Assembly (NCBI GenBank): GCA_036583965.1
Contig: JAZBQD010000015.1
Coordinates: 23,527,310 to 23,591,309 of the forward strand
Direction of reading: 5' to 3'
From: Prunella strophiata
Taxonomy: Eukaryota > Chordata > Aves > Passeriformes > Prunellidae
DNA length: 64,000 nt
The position numbers and the translations under genes are program-made. Of the stretch, positions 48,492 through 62,700 are shown piece after piece. Position 1 is the first letter of the stretch. Each line of letters begins with the position of its first letter. The notes under the pieces are model-generated. The model saw nothing but the letters and a program-made list of their open reading frames with translations. It was not told where the DNA came from and searched no databases.

Positions 48492-51400
48492 GAAGAAGAA
48501 AAATTCAAAAAGGCCAACTTGTCTTCCCCTAAGGGAGAGCTGTTGAGGTTGAGCAGCCATGGGAAAAATCCCATGGAGCACCAGAAGAGATCTTAAAAAA
48601 AAAAAGAAGAACAAAACAAAATCAAATGAAGCCAAAAATATAAAAAAAATCCCTAACCCCATCTCTGTAGTGGTAATGTGTTGGGAATGTGGCTTCAGGA
48701 CTGTGTGGCCATGATCCTGTCAGAATCTCTGCACATGCTATATGAAGACTAATGCAGAAAAGACTCTTAAAAGAGGAGAGTGGGAATTGTGCTGTGTCCA
48801 GCACAAACCCATCTGATCTTGTAGTGGTCCATGAGAGCTAAGGACTCAAACAGCTGTCAGCATGCTGGCACAGAAGTACATGGAACTTCATACAGATAAC
48901 ACACTTTAATTTGCAACTAAAACCCATGGCCAAAAGCAATGATCAAGGTGGATAACAGTGATGCTCCCATGGCATTTAGCAGGCTGCAGGTTTGGTGTAC
49001 CCACTGGGATTATGTACTGCACAAAATTGTACATGTATACACACATACACACACACACAAAGAGGCCTCTCACTCAAGGGTACCCAGAAGATCTGGGGGT
49101 CAAAGGATCACTCAGGGATATCCACTCTGAAAATAGTCACTGCTGTGGGACAGAGTGGTGAGGGGCACTCAGACCAGGGAAGTCTCCTTGGATGGAGGTC
49201 ATGGTGCAGAAATGTCACTGCCTTGTGTTGGCTGGAGACCCTGTCTGTGGACCAAGGGGTTCTGCCTCTTCCCATTCCCACCTTGGGTCGTGGAAGGTTG
49301 GCTGTCCCCACATGTCAGCCAAGGAGAAGGTGAGTGCTGCTACCACACATGTATGAAAGGAATTTTATAGGCTTGCATGAGCATGTGAATAGAAACTGAT
49401 TTAGTTAAAATTTGGTTTTTAACTTTTCATCTTGGTTTTTCTCTTGAAAGTAGATAATTCAGATCACTTCAATGAAAACTTCAATTCACGTAAAAATATT
49501 CTTCAAATAATGAGGATCTAATTAGTGGTTTGGACCAACTTAAGCTAAATCAAAATGTTGCCACTTTTTCTCAAGGAAAGTTTGTGAAACCTGTGGTAAA
49601 ACTCACTCCAAAGGTTTGCAGCCTTTAAGGACTTGGTAGACTAATATGTCTAAATGGAAAATGTGTTTCAGAGGATGCAAGGGTGAGAGAACAGCTGTTA
49701 CTTGGAAGTCTGAATTTCTCAACTGCAGGCCTGAGAGGAGAGGCTTCAATGTTTATTGTTGAATCTACCCACTATTAATAATCTAATAAATCAGCTAAAT
49801 AAAATAATTATGTCATTATTATTACTGTGCAATCATGTATTTCCCCACACTGTAGCAAGATCCAAGTTTATCACTCTTGGATCCTATTCATTACACACAA
49901 CTACCACTGAACTACAAGCTCTATCACCTCTCTCTTGACTCTGTCACACTGCTTGTTATCAAGGTGTAGTACAATCTATCTCTGGATGGATTTTTTGAGG
50001 GAGATTTTTCCCCCAAATTCTCCTTCAGTTATGTAGTTTCTGCTGTCTGCATGTTGTCTATGTGGCACACTTTCTGAGACATACCATTCCATTTTATTCC
50101 TTCTTCCACCTAAATCCATTTACATCTAAACACTTTGTCCTGTATGCAGACAATTGACATACAAGGGCAAAGCTTATTCTGTTAATTTAAACAGACACTG
50201 CCGCTTAATGAGAAGCTAAAAGACTTTCCTTAAAATAAGGAAAAGTTACTTGTGATTAAAGTTCAAGTACTTGTCATTGGAGTAAGACATGAAAGAGGAA
50301 TCACAGCTCATCTTCAGTTATTGCAAAATAATTCTGCTTCAGTTCTGAAGTATGGTACTTGGCATAGACATTAAAAAACTTAATTTATATATGCCGATTT
50401 CACACATGGTTTGACTTAATAGTTCTTAATATGATGCTGTAGATAGTCCTGGAATTTGTGGCCCACCAGCTACAGCTGCACATAGAAAGTTGAAAATAAT
50501 GTCATGAGGGCCTGTTGAAATTTTGAGTCATCAGAGTGTACAAGAGCACAAGCTGCATAAATCATGGAGTGGAAAAATATTTTTGTATGATGATTTAGAA
50601 ATAATTACAGGAGAATTATGTTGAAAGTAATGCCAAATTTCCTGCTCATTACCTCTAAGTAAGTTTCCAGAATAACATACTAAAGATGATGACATCTTAT
50701 AAATGACAAATTCTGCAGATAAGAAAGCTCTGAAATATCCAGTTGACAGTGTTTTCCAATATTGCTCTAGAGGATAAGCAACAGACTCCTTCTGACTTAA
50801 ATCAGCTTGAGTAAATTCCCTGTACTGGTTTATGGAACAACAGTGTGTAACTCCAGCAGTGTTCAGCAGCAGTGAAGAATTGCCTGTCATTACTGAGTAG
50901 AAAAAACAGGGTATGCATAAGTCTGTGGAAACTTCAGAAACATTAATTGGGATAGAATTTCTTCCATCATATTTAGGGAATGCCCTAGCCATTAGTAAGG
51001 TAAAGCCATATTTCTGTGTTGGGATTTCACCAATGTGTATGTTCTATAAATATGTAAAATACCAACAGAATGTCCAGTCAACTTTTGTTTTTGCTAACTG
51101 ATGTTGATTTACGTGGTATAGTAATTACAGAGGGATCCATACAAGTCCAGAGGTTCATCTGTGCACTGTGGTTGATTAAGTCTGTATGTAGTTGATGAGC
51201 TGCCTGTATATTCATGTTACTACTTCTTTTCTCACAGTGTATTCACAACTTTAGAATATATATTTTTCAATCTTTAAACTTTTTATATAATATTCCATTT
51301 TCCTGTTCACCTATGCTATCAAGTCGTATTATATGTATTGAAAGGAAATCACTGTAGACCTTGAATGTCAAACAACATTTATTTAGCAGAGAAGTTTAGC

Positions 51401-54400
51401 TCCTACCAGATTTGGCATTTAGATTTAATAATTTCAAGTGTTTTCTCCTTCTGTAACCATTTTCCTCTTTGTGCTATTTCACTTTGGGCCTGCAGCTCCC
51501 TTACTTACTGCAGGAACTAGACCACCTCTTATTCCTAGCTCTGTGTTTTCTCAGGAACAAGAAGCAGCTTTTGGGAAACATCCTTCTCTGATGCACAAGC
51601 TTCCAATACCAACTTTCAGATATCTTAATTAAAAATCAGTTAGTTTGTTAGAGAAAAAATTGTCAACATAATTAGAAAAGCAGTAAAACATTGTTTCCTC
51701 AGGCTAATACCCGCAGGCCGGTATAACCTTCTGTCATCCATTTTGTCAGCATTGGTGAAAGCATAGCAGCCTCTTGATGATTTTCCTGTTGTTTTTTTAC
51801 TTCTGCAGTAGAGCTTGAGCTGCTGACAGAGGCAGGATGCTGGGCTAGCAGGGTCTTTGTTCAGCACAGACACTCACTGTTTTTAAGGTGTTATTTTTTT
51901 ATAAATGAAGAGGAGTTCTTTTGTTTACTTGAGTTCCTTGTTTACCTCTGTGTAAGTATTTCTGCTCCTGTGCTTCTCTTTATGCAAACTAAGTTCAAAG
52001 GTGAGATGCAAAATATGTCTGGAACATGCTGCTGTACAAGTTTTTTTTTTTTTGTGTCTTGCTTTCAGTGATTTGTCAGACAGTAAGGTTTAGTTCAGTG
52101 TTACTGCCACTTTTTTCTACCATGTAAACTTTCAGACTTGTTTCTCCCAAACTCTTATTTATGTAGTAGGACCCTGAGTCCTTGGCTTGCTTCCCCAGTC
52201 TGACTAATCCATGTTGTTTCTGGTTTATCATTAAGATCCTACTACTCAAATATGGACAGATGAAGATGTTCTTTGTTGACACTGGTTTATGATGTTTGAT
52301 ACTCTGTTTCAGGTAATCATATTTGTTGTGATGCAGATCATGATCTCAGTAATGTTTGGTGAGTACTGATTCGTATTCCAGGGAAGGAATTGGAAAACAT
52401 CTGTTTCTTGGATTCACTGTCTATGTGATTCTGAATGTTCTTATTTGTTAGTATCAGCAAATGGTACTCTGGTTTTTGTCAGTTGCACTGTAGAAATCCA
52501 AGATTAGGCTGTCAGAATGCTTCACCTGAAGTCCTGCTCACGGTTCCTGAGCTGTGTGGGCACATTGTTAACTGTGCTGTAGACAAAGGGCCTGTGCCAA
52601 CCTATTTCTGTTCTTGGAAGGGCAGGGCAGAGGGGACTTTTGGAAAGAGACTATTACTACACATCTCCATGGAAATCTTTAGTAAAAAGCAAAGTATTTA
52701 TTTGAACTTAGTGGATAGATGGTGAGGAAAAGCATTTTTGGATAGTGGGTCTGCTACTCTTTCTGCAGTAGAGTCTCTCCTGTCTTCAGTGGCTGGAGCA
52801 CTGTCACAGCCTGCTCAGCTTTCCAGGGCTCTGATTGATGAAGGTAGGCAGTGGAGCCAGGCTGCTGTGCCATTCCCCTCAGGCTAGTGCCAGAAGCAAT
52901 CTAATCTGCCTTTTGTTTTCAGATAACTGTGTTAATAAACACATTAATTAAATAGACACTGTTATTATTAACATAGTACATAATTTTAATTAGTAAATAG
53001 GTTTTTTTCCAGACATACTTTATTAGTGAAATGAGTATGAGTCAACAAAAACAAGAAAGTTAGAGTTATTCACTTTCAATTTGGTATTTATTAAACTATA
53101 AAACTGGTGGCAAGTCACTTGGCTGTCTGAAAAGTAAAGCAGAGAGTACAGAGTTATTTGATTGCCCCATTCAGCAGGCAGGTAATTTCTCCTTCACAAC
53201 TGAAGTGAGTGAGGTTGGAAGAGTGATGATATGAGCTCATATGTATGAACCAGGAATCTCCAACATGTACAGCTGCAATGCCTTTAATGGAAGGTTCTTC
53301 ATGTCTTCTACACCAGACTTATGCTGGTAGTTGTGGTAGAATTCCTGAAGGGTGTCGATAATGCTCTCCAAGAATGAGATCACAGACAGGGCATGTTTCT
53401 AAATTGCTTCGCACATAAGCAACTTCTTCCCAGAAATCCCAACAAGTGGCAGGGGCTGTTTTACACCCTTGCTGTAATTCCTGGCTCAGTAGGGGTAGAA
53501 GCTGCCCACCTCTGTGCTGTGTGCCTGGATGGATCCTGTGGGCCTCTTGCTGAGCCACTGTGGCTGAAATAATGCAAAAGCATGAAATGGCCCTTGTGAG
53601 GGCTCTTATGGTGTGGAACTGAGGCTATACATGTCCTGAGATGTGGTTTATGAGATATTTGCAAGCCTTGCTGCAATAATGTTGAAGGATGGTAGAGAAT
53701 GCAGGGAGTTAATTGCAGAGCAAATGGGCATGGCAATCCCAGAGCAGTTTCAGCCAACTTGAGTTTGTGATCATTCCCTGGAGGAAATGATTCCCAGCAC
53801 TATGCTTATACTTTGTCTGAGAGAGAACAATTTGCAACTGACAAAAATAGGGTAGTGATAAGACAATTAAGCAATACTTGGAGTTGTCTCATGGCCCTAT
53901 GACATTTAACAGTACCAAAGAATCATATACCCAAAGAATCAGCTATACACACAGGGTCTCTTCCAGGTACATCTGGGATCTCTCTGCAGGTCTGAACTGC
54001 AGATCTGGTCTTTTAATCATCCTTGAATTTGCTCTCGGAAGATTATTAGTGTTTTATAAAATTTCAAAAGGAAGTTGGTATTGGTTTCATTTAAGTCCAT
54101 GACAGTTCTGTCATTAGCAGTAGGAATCAACTTTTTTACTTAGAGAATTTTTTTCCTCTTTTTGCAGCAGTAATATTCCATTCCTGGCAAATGCCTGTAC
54201 CAGGAATATTTTGTGCAGCTGAAGTGTTAGCCTGGAGTGAGGCCATGCTGAAGACTCTGGTATGTGATAACAGCTACCACTTGGTGGCATCCACACCATA
54301 CTTTATTTAGCTGAAAACTCTGCAGCCAGCAATCTGAGAGAACTTGGGAGTCCCTGGCTTGACATTCACCCCTTAAGGGTGTTTAAAATACTTCACCTTA

Positions 54401-55004
54401 CACTGGTCTGAATGGGTCAGGGCCTGACATGCATGACCCACTTTCTGTTTGTATTTCAGTGTGCAAGTATACACGTTTATTGGCTTTGCAGTTGACTCAA
54501 ATAATCAAAGTGATTAAACTCTATCTTGCTGCCCTTCTTTGGAAGACTACTCAACTATTTTTTTATTCACAGGAAACATGCTTAAGCTCTTGGATCCTTG
54601 GTCTTGACTGTGCTGCTTACCTTACCTGAGTTTAAAATAATGTTTCATTTTAGACAAGTCAATTAGAAGCAAAAATAGCATAGATCTAGTTAAGGGGAGA
54701 GTGTACTTAGAAAGACTTCTTGAATCTTTGATTTACACTTCAAGGAAAAATATTCAGACTCATTCTTTAGTAACTGGCATTACTAAGGAATGTTTATTAA
54801 CAGATATAAGCAACTACAGATTCACTTTACCTGAATTTTGACATTTAAATGAGACATCAGAAATATATTTGCCAAAATCTTAATTGGAAGGTCTTTGTCT
54901 GTCTCTGAAATGGCATATAGCACAACAGTCACATTCAGTTTGAATCTTACAAGCACCTAACTTAAGATTTAAAGTTGTAAGCCTGTCCTGCTTGTATTTG
55001 TTAT

Positions 55005-55105
55005 CAAAGTACTGAGAAGAGAAGCAAACACAGGGTAAATGGTTGGACTTGACAGTTGGAAAAGTCTTTTCCAATGTAAACAGTTTGGTGATTCTAAGAC
55101 AATTT
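55005..55105 (+). mobile_element. CR1 3' tail fragment
   Basis: 'aaatggttggacttgacagt', 'tggaaaagtcttttccaatg' and 'gtttggtgattctaag' follow the CR1 terminal pattern (GGTTGGACT-GA, GTCTTTTCCAA, GATTCTA). Short and diverged. Confidence 0.6.
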
Positions 55106-55554
55106 TTATTAAAATGGCTGCTAATTATAAATTGTTTTTTTGTTGGTTAGTACATATATGCTTAAGTGGTCCATTTTCTGATAGTCAGGTGTAAGGAGAA
55201 TCAAGAAGTTTTCAGCTGTTTAAGACTTAATCTGCAAGTCCTTTGTCACTTCAGGGAATATAATGTAGCAATGAATGTGGTGTGAGGTATCACTTAATGG
55301 CATTTGGCTGTTTGTGAACTGGTATTAGAAGAATATTTCTACTTTTACATATTTCACACATGAAAATCCACAAGTAATAAATAAATAAACAATTAATTAA
55401 ATAAATAAAAGTATAAGAAAACTGTGTACTTGTAATCCAATTGCATTACACAATGATAATTGAATGGTATCTTGACATTTGAGTGCTATTCATTCACTGC
55501 TTTCATGCTTGTATTATTTAACTTCTTGGAGTTGAAGTTAGGAGGTTTGGGGGT

Positions 55555-55586
55555 TCTCTCTCTCTCTCTCCTTTTTTTTTTTTTTT
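55555..55586 (+). repeat. (TC)n followed by T run
   Basis: About eight TC units then 15 T, a polypyrimidine simple repeat. Confidence 0.85.
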
Positions 55587-56993
55587 AATTTAAAATAAAT
55601 TTCATTCCTAATTTTTATTCACTGGGGAATTTGTGGAAATCAGGCACTTCCCAGTGTTTTTTAGACTTTTTTTTTTTCTCCTAGTAATAAAACCAAAATA
55701 AAATTGAATAAAAAATTCTAAGCACTTGATAAATAATCATTATTGATGGGATTGCTACTACTTTTGGAGGCAATAAAAGATTTAAGTATGAATTGAAACT
55801 CACTGAATTATTTTGTGGTTCTTTCATCCTAACCTGATGAATCCCCCCTTTCTTTCAGTGTCCTGTATCAGTGTCCTGAGGGTTGGGCTTTAAATAAAGC
55901 ACTCATGTTTCTATTCTGTTAATTTTCAGTTTTATTAAGCAGAATAAAGCAGTAATCTGAATTAATTTCTTCTTGAAAGTTTGATAATCCCAGTAGCAAT
56001 ATATGACACTGTTCCATGTTTGAAACAGAATAGCTGGTGATGTTATCAAATAACTGAATTTGGAGAACACTTCAAAATTCTCAGTACCTCGTAGTTCCTC
56101 ACATCCCCTCCAGTCCTTTGACATTGCTTGCTATTGTTGTTAGGTGTATTTTTAAAATGACAGCAAGAAGGCCTGTATTGAAAGAAACTAAAGTGTGTGT
56201 GTCAGTCTGCTTCTAGAGGGCAGCAAATGACCGTGTTTTAGCCACAAGAGAAACAAAGTCACTGCCAGCACAACCAAAGGCACAATCCAGCACTTTGCAG
56301 TCAATAGGAAAACTTCCCACTGTCTTTGATGAGAGCAGGATCAGGCCCCTGGTGCTTTTCTTGCTTTCTTCTCACCCCCACTTTTTCAGTGGATAAATAG
56401 TGTGCATAAAATGCATTGGACCCCTGTTATCAGTTGAAAGTTTGTTAAACTATGAACTATGGATGCAAACATTATGGTTTTTATTAACATTCTAAGGCTA
56501 CAGATCATCGGGTATAAAAAGTGCATGACACAAATGGAAGAGTATTTATATAAATATGAGCTCATTGGGGGTTTTTTATCTGTTTTGTTTTGTGGTATTG
56601 AAAGGAATGTGAATGAATTCTTTGCTCTGTCCACACATGGTAGAGAACAGTGGGGGAGTGCCCCTTCTTTTGGAAAAAAACCCCCACCTCTGGTAAATTC
56701 ACAAGTGTTGCTTAATGCAATCAAAAGAAAGAAAGAAATATTGTAAGCAAAAGATTTATTTTAAATATATTTCACTTTTATTTACCTAGGTCTACATAGT
56801 ATAGGTTTTTCTATATCCCTCCTTATCACATACCACTTTTGTGGTATGTTCACAAAAGCTTATACCATTGTAGTGCAATCTAAATGGTGATGAATTGACC
56901 TAAACATCTCATGGCTATTATATTTTTCTCAGTCAGTGATCTATCTCCACAGAAGCTGTTCTAACTTAGTAGCCCCCAGGATCTCTTCCTCTT

Positions 56994-56995
<2 letters not shown>

Positions 56996-57024
<29 letters not shown>
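56996..57024 (+). repeat. Poly(T) run, 29 T
   Basis: Uninterrupted T run followed by CCCCC. It could be a reversed poly(A) tail, but no retroposon body was recognised to its left. Confidence 0.9.
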
Positions 57025-58641
57025 CCCCCACAGAAAAACACACAATTTCTTTTCAAAATTTCCTTAGTTGAATTTGTGCAGAGCTAGAGGGATGGGAACA
57101 GGTCAGACAGGAACTTCTTTAGAAAGCCTGTTTTGACTCTTTATCTCTTTGTCTCTTTGCTTAGAATGAGCTGAAGTTTTGTGCTCCCCATACCTAGGGG
57201 ACAACCTGGCTCCAGCTATAAGCTGGTTGAGCTTCTCTAAGGTGTAATTTATTCCTTGTGACCACCTATGAATGTAGAGCACTGAAGGCAGCCACAGTTG
57301 AGTACATTCTGCTAATGCAAACTCTGTGCTGTTGGCTGGGAACATGGGTTGTATATCCTCTAGCCTAGAGGGCGTTTTTACCAAGTATCAGATACCAGAA
57401 ATAGCAGTGTAACAGAATCAGGCTCTGGCTGTCATCATTTCAGTGCTGTGCAGGTCAAGAAAGGGGATTGTTCCAGTGGAGATGGAGAAACTCTCTTTCA
57501 GCTGGGAAACATCCCAGAGCATTAGGTTGGATGGCTCTGGTTGAGGGAGAACCACCGTGGGTTGTGTTTGCTCCACTCTTGCCACTGGTGACCTTTCTGG
57601 GGAGAGTTGGTTCCCTTGAGGGTGCTGAGAGTCCAGAGCTGTGGCAGGAGGACTGTGTGGTAAAACACTTCTCTTCTGGACTCCAGTGAAGCCTGCAGCT
57701 ACTATTTTTTGTCTCAGAGATAGCCCTTAGTTCTTTCACTAGTGAATGATTCTGGTGGCAATCCTGGTGCAAATCAGGTCTCTTTTCAGTTGCATTTTAA
57801 AACATTGCACTGGAACTGCCTTTTCCAGGTCTGCATTAGTTTTTGCTCTGTTTCTAGTGCTGGTCCTGAGTATCTGTGTCTGCAACCATTTATGGTTCTG
57901 ATTCAATTTTCTAATAGAAAAATCTAAAGAGTGACTCACACCAGAGTTTCGATTTTTCTTTTCAATGGTTATGAATAAAACATAGCATAAAGGAAAAAAA
58001 AAAGCTTTTGTTGTCTACTTCTGAGGGTACAAAGGAAACATAGAATATTCTGTGTGACTTAGTGCCTGAAAAAATCACAGCAAGGCTTCTAGAAAAGTCA
58101 AGAGGTGAAATACTTTAGCTAGATATGATATCTTTGAGATGCCTCAAACAAGCCACTGTAGAATTTTGTACCCATAAAAAAGTTTAGGTTTGTTCTCCAA
58201 AGTTTAGGTTTAGTTTTTGGCAGTTTGCATATGCAGAAATGATGATGTTAGCAGTCACATACTTGTTTCTCAGAATAGAATGGTTATTCATTACTCATTG
58301 AAATATTTGCACAGATACTGGCCCACAGCATACTGTAGTTTAGGCTACTAAAGTGTATTACTTCTTGCCTGCTGACTTCTCCAGCATATGGTACTTTATT
58401 TTGTTGGCCACAGAAATGCTCTTTAGCCTTGCAGTAGCTTTGAGTGTGGTTCATGGCTTTCAACTTTAATTATGCTTAATAACATAATACATATACAGCA
58501 AATAACATTTCCCATATTTAAAGTGTGGTTCTACTCTGAAATGTGATGATTTAAAGATAATTCAACAAATAAGTTCCTTGTGCTAGTCAAATCATAACTT
58601 ACTACTAAACCCAATAAATTTCCATATCTGCCTTTCCCTTA

Positions 58642-59701
58642 TGCAGTGGGTTGATGCTGGCCAGACTCCAGGCACCCACCAAAGCCTCTCTATCCCTCCC
58701 CTCCACAGCTGGACAGGGGAGAGAAAATATAACAAAGGATTCATGAGCTGAGATAAGGACTGGAAGAGATCACTCACCAAACACCAACATAGGCAAAACA
58801 GGCTTGAATTAGAGATATTAATTGAATTTATTAGTAAAAAAATCAGAGAAGCATAATAGGAAGTAAAATAAGACCTTAAAAACACCTTCCCCTCATCTTC
58901 TCCCTCTTTACCAGCTCTGTCTCCTTCCCACAGCAGTGCAGGGAGACAGGGAACGGGGCTTATGGTCAGTTCATCACCTGTGGTTTCTCATGCTGCTCAG
59001 GTAAAGGAGCCCTTCCCCTGCTCTACTGTGGGGTGCCTTCCATGGGAGACAGTTCTCCATGAACTTCTCTGATGTGGCTCCATCTCATGAACAACAGATG
59101 TCTGCAAGCTGCTGCAGTGTGAGTCCATCCCATGGGCAGCAGTCCCCCTCAAGCTGCTGCAGTGTGGGTCACTCTCCCATGGGGTGCAGTCCTTCAAGGA
59201 CAGGCTTCTCTCTCCACACTCCCACAGGGTCACAGCCTCCTCCAGGCATCCACCCTCTCTGGCATGGGTCTTCTCCTTGAGTTGCAGGTGGATGTTTGCA
59301 CCCACATGGGCCTCCATGGGCTGCAGGGGCACAGCTTCACTACAGTCTTCCCCATGGTCTGCAGGGGAATCTCAGTTCCAGTGCCTGGAGCATCTCCTCC
59401 CCCTCCTTCTCCACTGACCTTGGTGTCTGCAGAGTTGTTCCTCTCACGTTCTCACCCCGCTCTTCTCTGGCTTCAGTGACAACTGTGCAATAATTTGGGG
59501 GTTTTTCCCCTTTTTAAACATGTTATTGCAGAGGTGTTACCACCATTTCTAATTGGCCCAGCCTTTACCAGTGGCATGTGTGTCTTTGGAGCTCCCAGGG
59601 ATTGGCTCTGACAGACAAAGAGGAAGCTTTTAGCAGCTTCTCATAGAAGCTGCCTCAGTAGGTCCCTGGCTCCCAAAGCTTGGCCATGCAAACCAAATAC
59701 A
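58642..59701 (-). mobile_element. Solo endogenous retrovirus LTR, about 1.06 kb
   Basis: The minus strand begins TGTATTTGGTTTGCATGGCC and ends 'GTTATATTTTCTCTCCCCTG' ... CAACCCACTGCA, so it has TG...CA ends. It resembles a long LTR family common in passerines, with an internal array of 40-50 bp units on the theme CTGCTGCAGTGTGGGTC ... CCCATGGG-TGCAGTCC (about 59095-59350 on the plus strand). No retroviral coding sequence flanks it and no clear target-site duplication was seen (CCTTA versus CCACA). The open frames across it are not genes. Confidence 0.85.
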
Positions 59702-62700
59702 CCACAGCAGGGCAGAAGCAGCAGAGTGATGCCTGTGCTGGTGCTCTACCCTTCAACCTCCATGCAGAAATGCATCTGGTGTATTCAAGGGTGGGTCTAC
59801 TGCCCTGTGGCAGCTCTGTGAACTCTTCCCTTATTATAAAGATGCCCTTTAGGATCTCTGCATCCACCCAGCTGAGTTTTTTATACAGTTATTATTGGTT
59901 AAGCTATCAGAAAAGTCTTGAATAGACCTCAGTAAATGACTCAATCTTTTGTTCACATTTCAGCAAGGACATCAATGAGAATCAATAAAAATAATTTAAA
60001 AATCTGCAGATTGCTGTCACTTTTTTCTTTCTCATGCTGTAGAGAGATGATTATGCTGAGGTAGGGTTTTTTTTGTTTGTTTTGCTTTCTTTCATTAAGA
60101 CTAGAGGATTTTGTTGTCAGCCCTTTTAAACTAGCCATGCTTTCATTTTGATACAGAAGAAGAGAAGTAAGCCAGCTTGACAGGCACAAGCTCAAACACA
60201 AAGCGATCAGGAAGTTAAGGACTGAGATAACAAAAGAAAAACTGAGACTTAGCTTAGAGCTGTCAATACCTTCTTGGTATATACCTCACCTTATATGAGG
60301 GCATAAATATGCTGTGGGCACAAGAGACAGCAGGGCTGTGCTGCCCTTGGAGCTGGAGGTGCAGCAAGGGATGGGGAGGTTGGTGCTGGCTCCGAGAGCC
60401 ATGCAGGCACAGCGTGTGCTGGCTGTGGGCTGATGGATGTGAGCTGCTCTCTCTCAGATGAGCACAGGGCAGCTCATCTGGAGTTCCCTGCAACAGGCTC
60501 TCTTCTTTGCACATGAGATGGCTTAATTTTCCTACAGAGAAATGGTTATGAACAGTTCCCAGCTTTTTTGCACAAAACTGACAAAAAACAGGAATTTGGT
60601 CCTTTTACTTTAATAAACATGACCACCTTTACAAGCCAATAAAAAACTCCAAACCACCTCAGACTGACAGCAGTGAAATAAGCAAAATAAGCCCTTGTTG
60701 CTGCTTTGAATTTCCTAAAAAATCCATCCAGTATCTCACTGTGGAGGCAGTCTGTATAGTAGCATGAACTGCAATAAACTCATCCCAGTACATGCTGAAG
60801 TTTCATGTACACACACACACACACACACACACAAAAGTAAACCCTTTAACTTAATCAGAAAGTAATTGAAAATGGAGATTTTTTTTTCTTAATTACTTGA
60901 AAATAACTTTATTAACCGGTGTACCAGGTTTTCATTTCAAATTCTCCCTGGAGAGGGTGATATTGGAGGAAGAATTCATGCAACACTTTTTCTACAGCTT
61001 CCTCAGTATAACAGCCTCTGGTTTGTTATAAGTAAGGTAGTTATATAACTATAAGTATAGAGTAAGGTAAAAGTTGATTTGAAAAGTAGCACTAAGCAGG
61101 GCAACTAGTTGCTTAGACTTTGTTTCAGAGATCAAGGCAGCACAAGGAAACAAAATCTTTTGGCTCCAAAACCTAAAGCTCAAAGCTAAGAAGAAAATGC
61201 CATACCCTAAAAATAATTTCATAAAAGATTTTCCTTGTGTCTCCAGCCAAGGTTGCAATAAAGTTCACACAGAAAAAGATAAATAATTGATCATTTGTGT
61301 CCTTTAAAGAGTTGCATTAACCCTGGCCTCTCTGCAGTTTTAAACTTAGATCAGACCCTGGCACTCAAGAACACCCCTGGAAGGGTGTGCTAGTGGCTTT
61401 GTGAGTAGGGATGTTCTCTGCAGAGGTTTCAGCTAGTGCTTGCCACAAGGCTTGGAAATGTAGAGCCAAGGGCTATTTTGACTGGGCCTGGCCACCCTGA
61501 GGTCATGTTCTTCCCGTGGAGTTTGTCATCCTGGCTGCACAGCTGCCAGCCAGGGAGCACTTTGGCATGTCACCTTCTTGCTGTGATACCCAATGTTCAA
61601 CCCTTAACTCGTTCCAGGTGGAGAGGAGAAATGGGATCCTTGCTTCAGTGCAGACCAGTAATGGAATGTGCCTCTTCAGACTTGCTGTAGCTTATGCAGA
61701 AATTTTGCAGTTCATCATAGTGGATTGCCAGATACAAGGCAAAAGCAGGTCTGAAAAGTTTCAGCATGGCTTCAAATAAAACAGCACAGAAATTTTTTTT
61801 AACATCTATAAAAATAAAATTCCTTAAGAGTGAACAAAAAATGCACAATAGAATTTATGCTCACCTCCGAAGCTTGAGTAATGACAATGACAAATTTGTG
61901 TTGTTTTCTAAGGTTCTCTTTGATAAAATGACAGAAGATATTGTGGCTGTTAACAATATATTATCTTTTTTTTTTTCATTTGAGAAAATGAAGACTTTTG
62001 AAATGGGCATGTGTTTATTTTGGACTCAAATAATGAAAATATTAAAATATTTCCCATATTTTTTAGCTACAGTTTAAAGCACAATTATCCACCATATGCA
62101 TGATTATTTTCAAGACATTAATAATACCCCATTACAAGTGTCTCCAGCTCTAAGAGACTCCAGCTTTGAACTTTAATAATGCATCATTCTGATTTTGTAT
62201 CATTTGTAACAGATAATGCTGAAGGAGAATGTATACAACTTAATGAAAAATGGAATTTGTTTTCAACTAATTGTATAGTTCCTGTCCTACATAATACATG
62301 AATAAATGTAATAGCTGTGTTATTATTTCTTCTTGAGGTTGTGTGTAGATGCTGCATCCTGTCTGTCAAAGAGTTTAAAAATTACAAGGGAGATTTAATG
62401 TTGTCAGCCTTGAAGATGAGAAAATAATGAAGCATGTCCCCACAAGGTGGTTAATTCTATATTGTTAATTTGAAAGAAACTGAAAATGTTCTTTATCTCA
62501 TATAAATTACTGTTAAGTATGAACTGCACAACTGCAATTTTATATTCTACCAGGAAAATGAAAATATAGAAAACACAGAGATATTTCCAGTAACAGTTTA
62601 CAATGTGCTAGATGATTTCTATGGATACACTTTTAAAATTAAAACAGTTTGGGTTTGTGTGTGCTGAAGCTTAAAACATAATTTGTTAATTGAATGGTGA

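Larger units (their letters stand above)
48336..58641. other. Intergenic region upstream of CIBAR1
   Basis: About 10.3 kb with no recognisable gene. It holds the poly(A) run, a CA-rich patch at 49037-49060, a TC/T tract at 55555-55586, a CR1 tail near 55.05 kb and a long poly(T) run near 57.0 kb. Open frames here, the longest 153 codons, show no known family. Confidence 0.6.

Noticed and set aside
53319..53558. 79-codon minus frame with a CPVC motif
   Set aside because: A single CxxC pair without a domain around it, in gene-free DNA; too short to call.
59132..59479. Overlapping open frames of 65-115 codons
   Set aside because: They lie inside the solo LTR and its tandem units.
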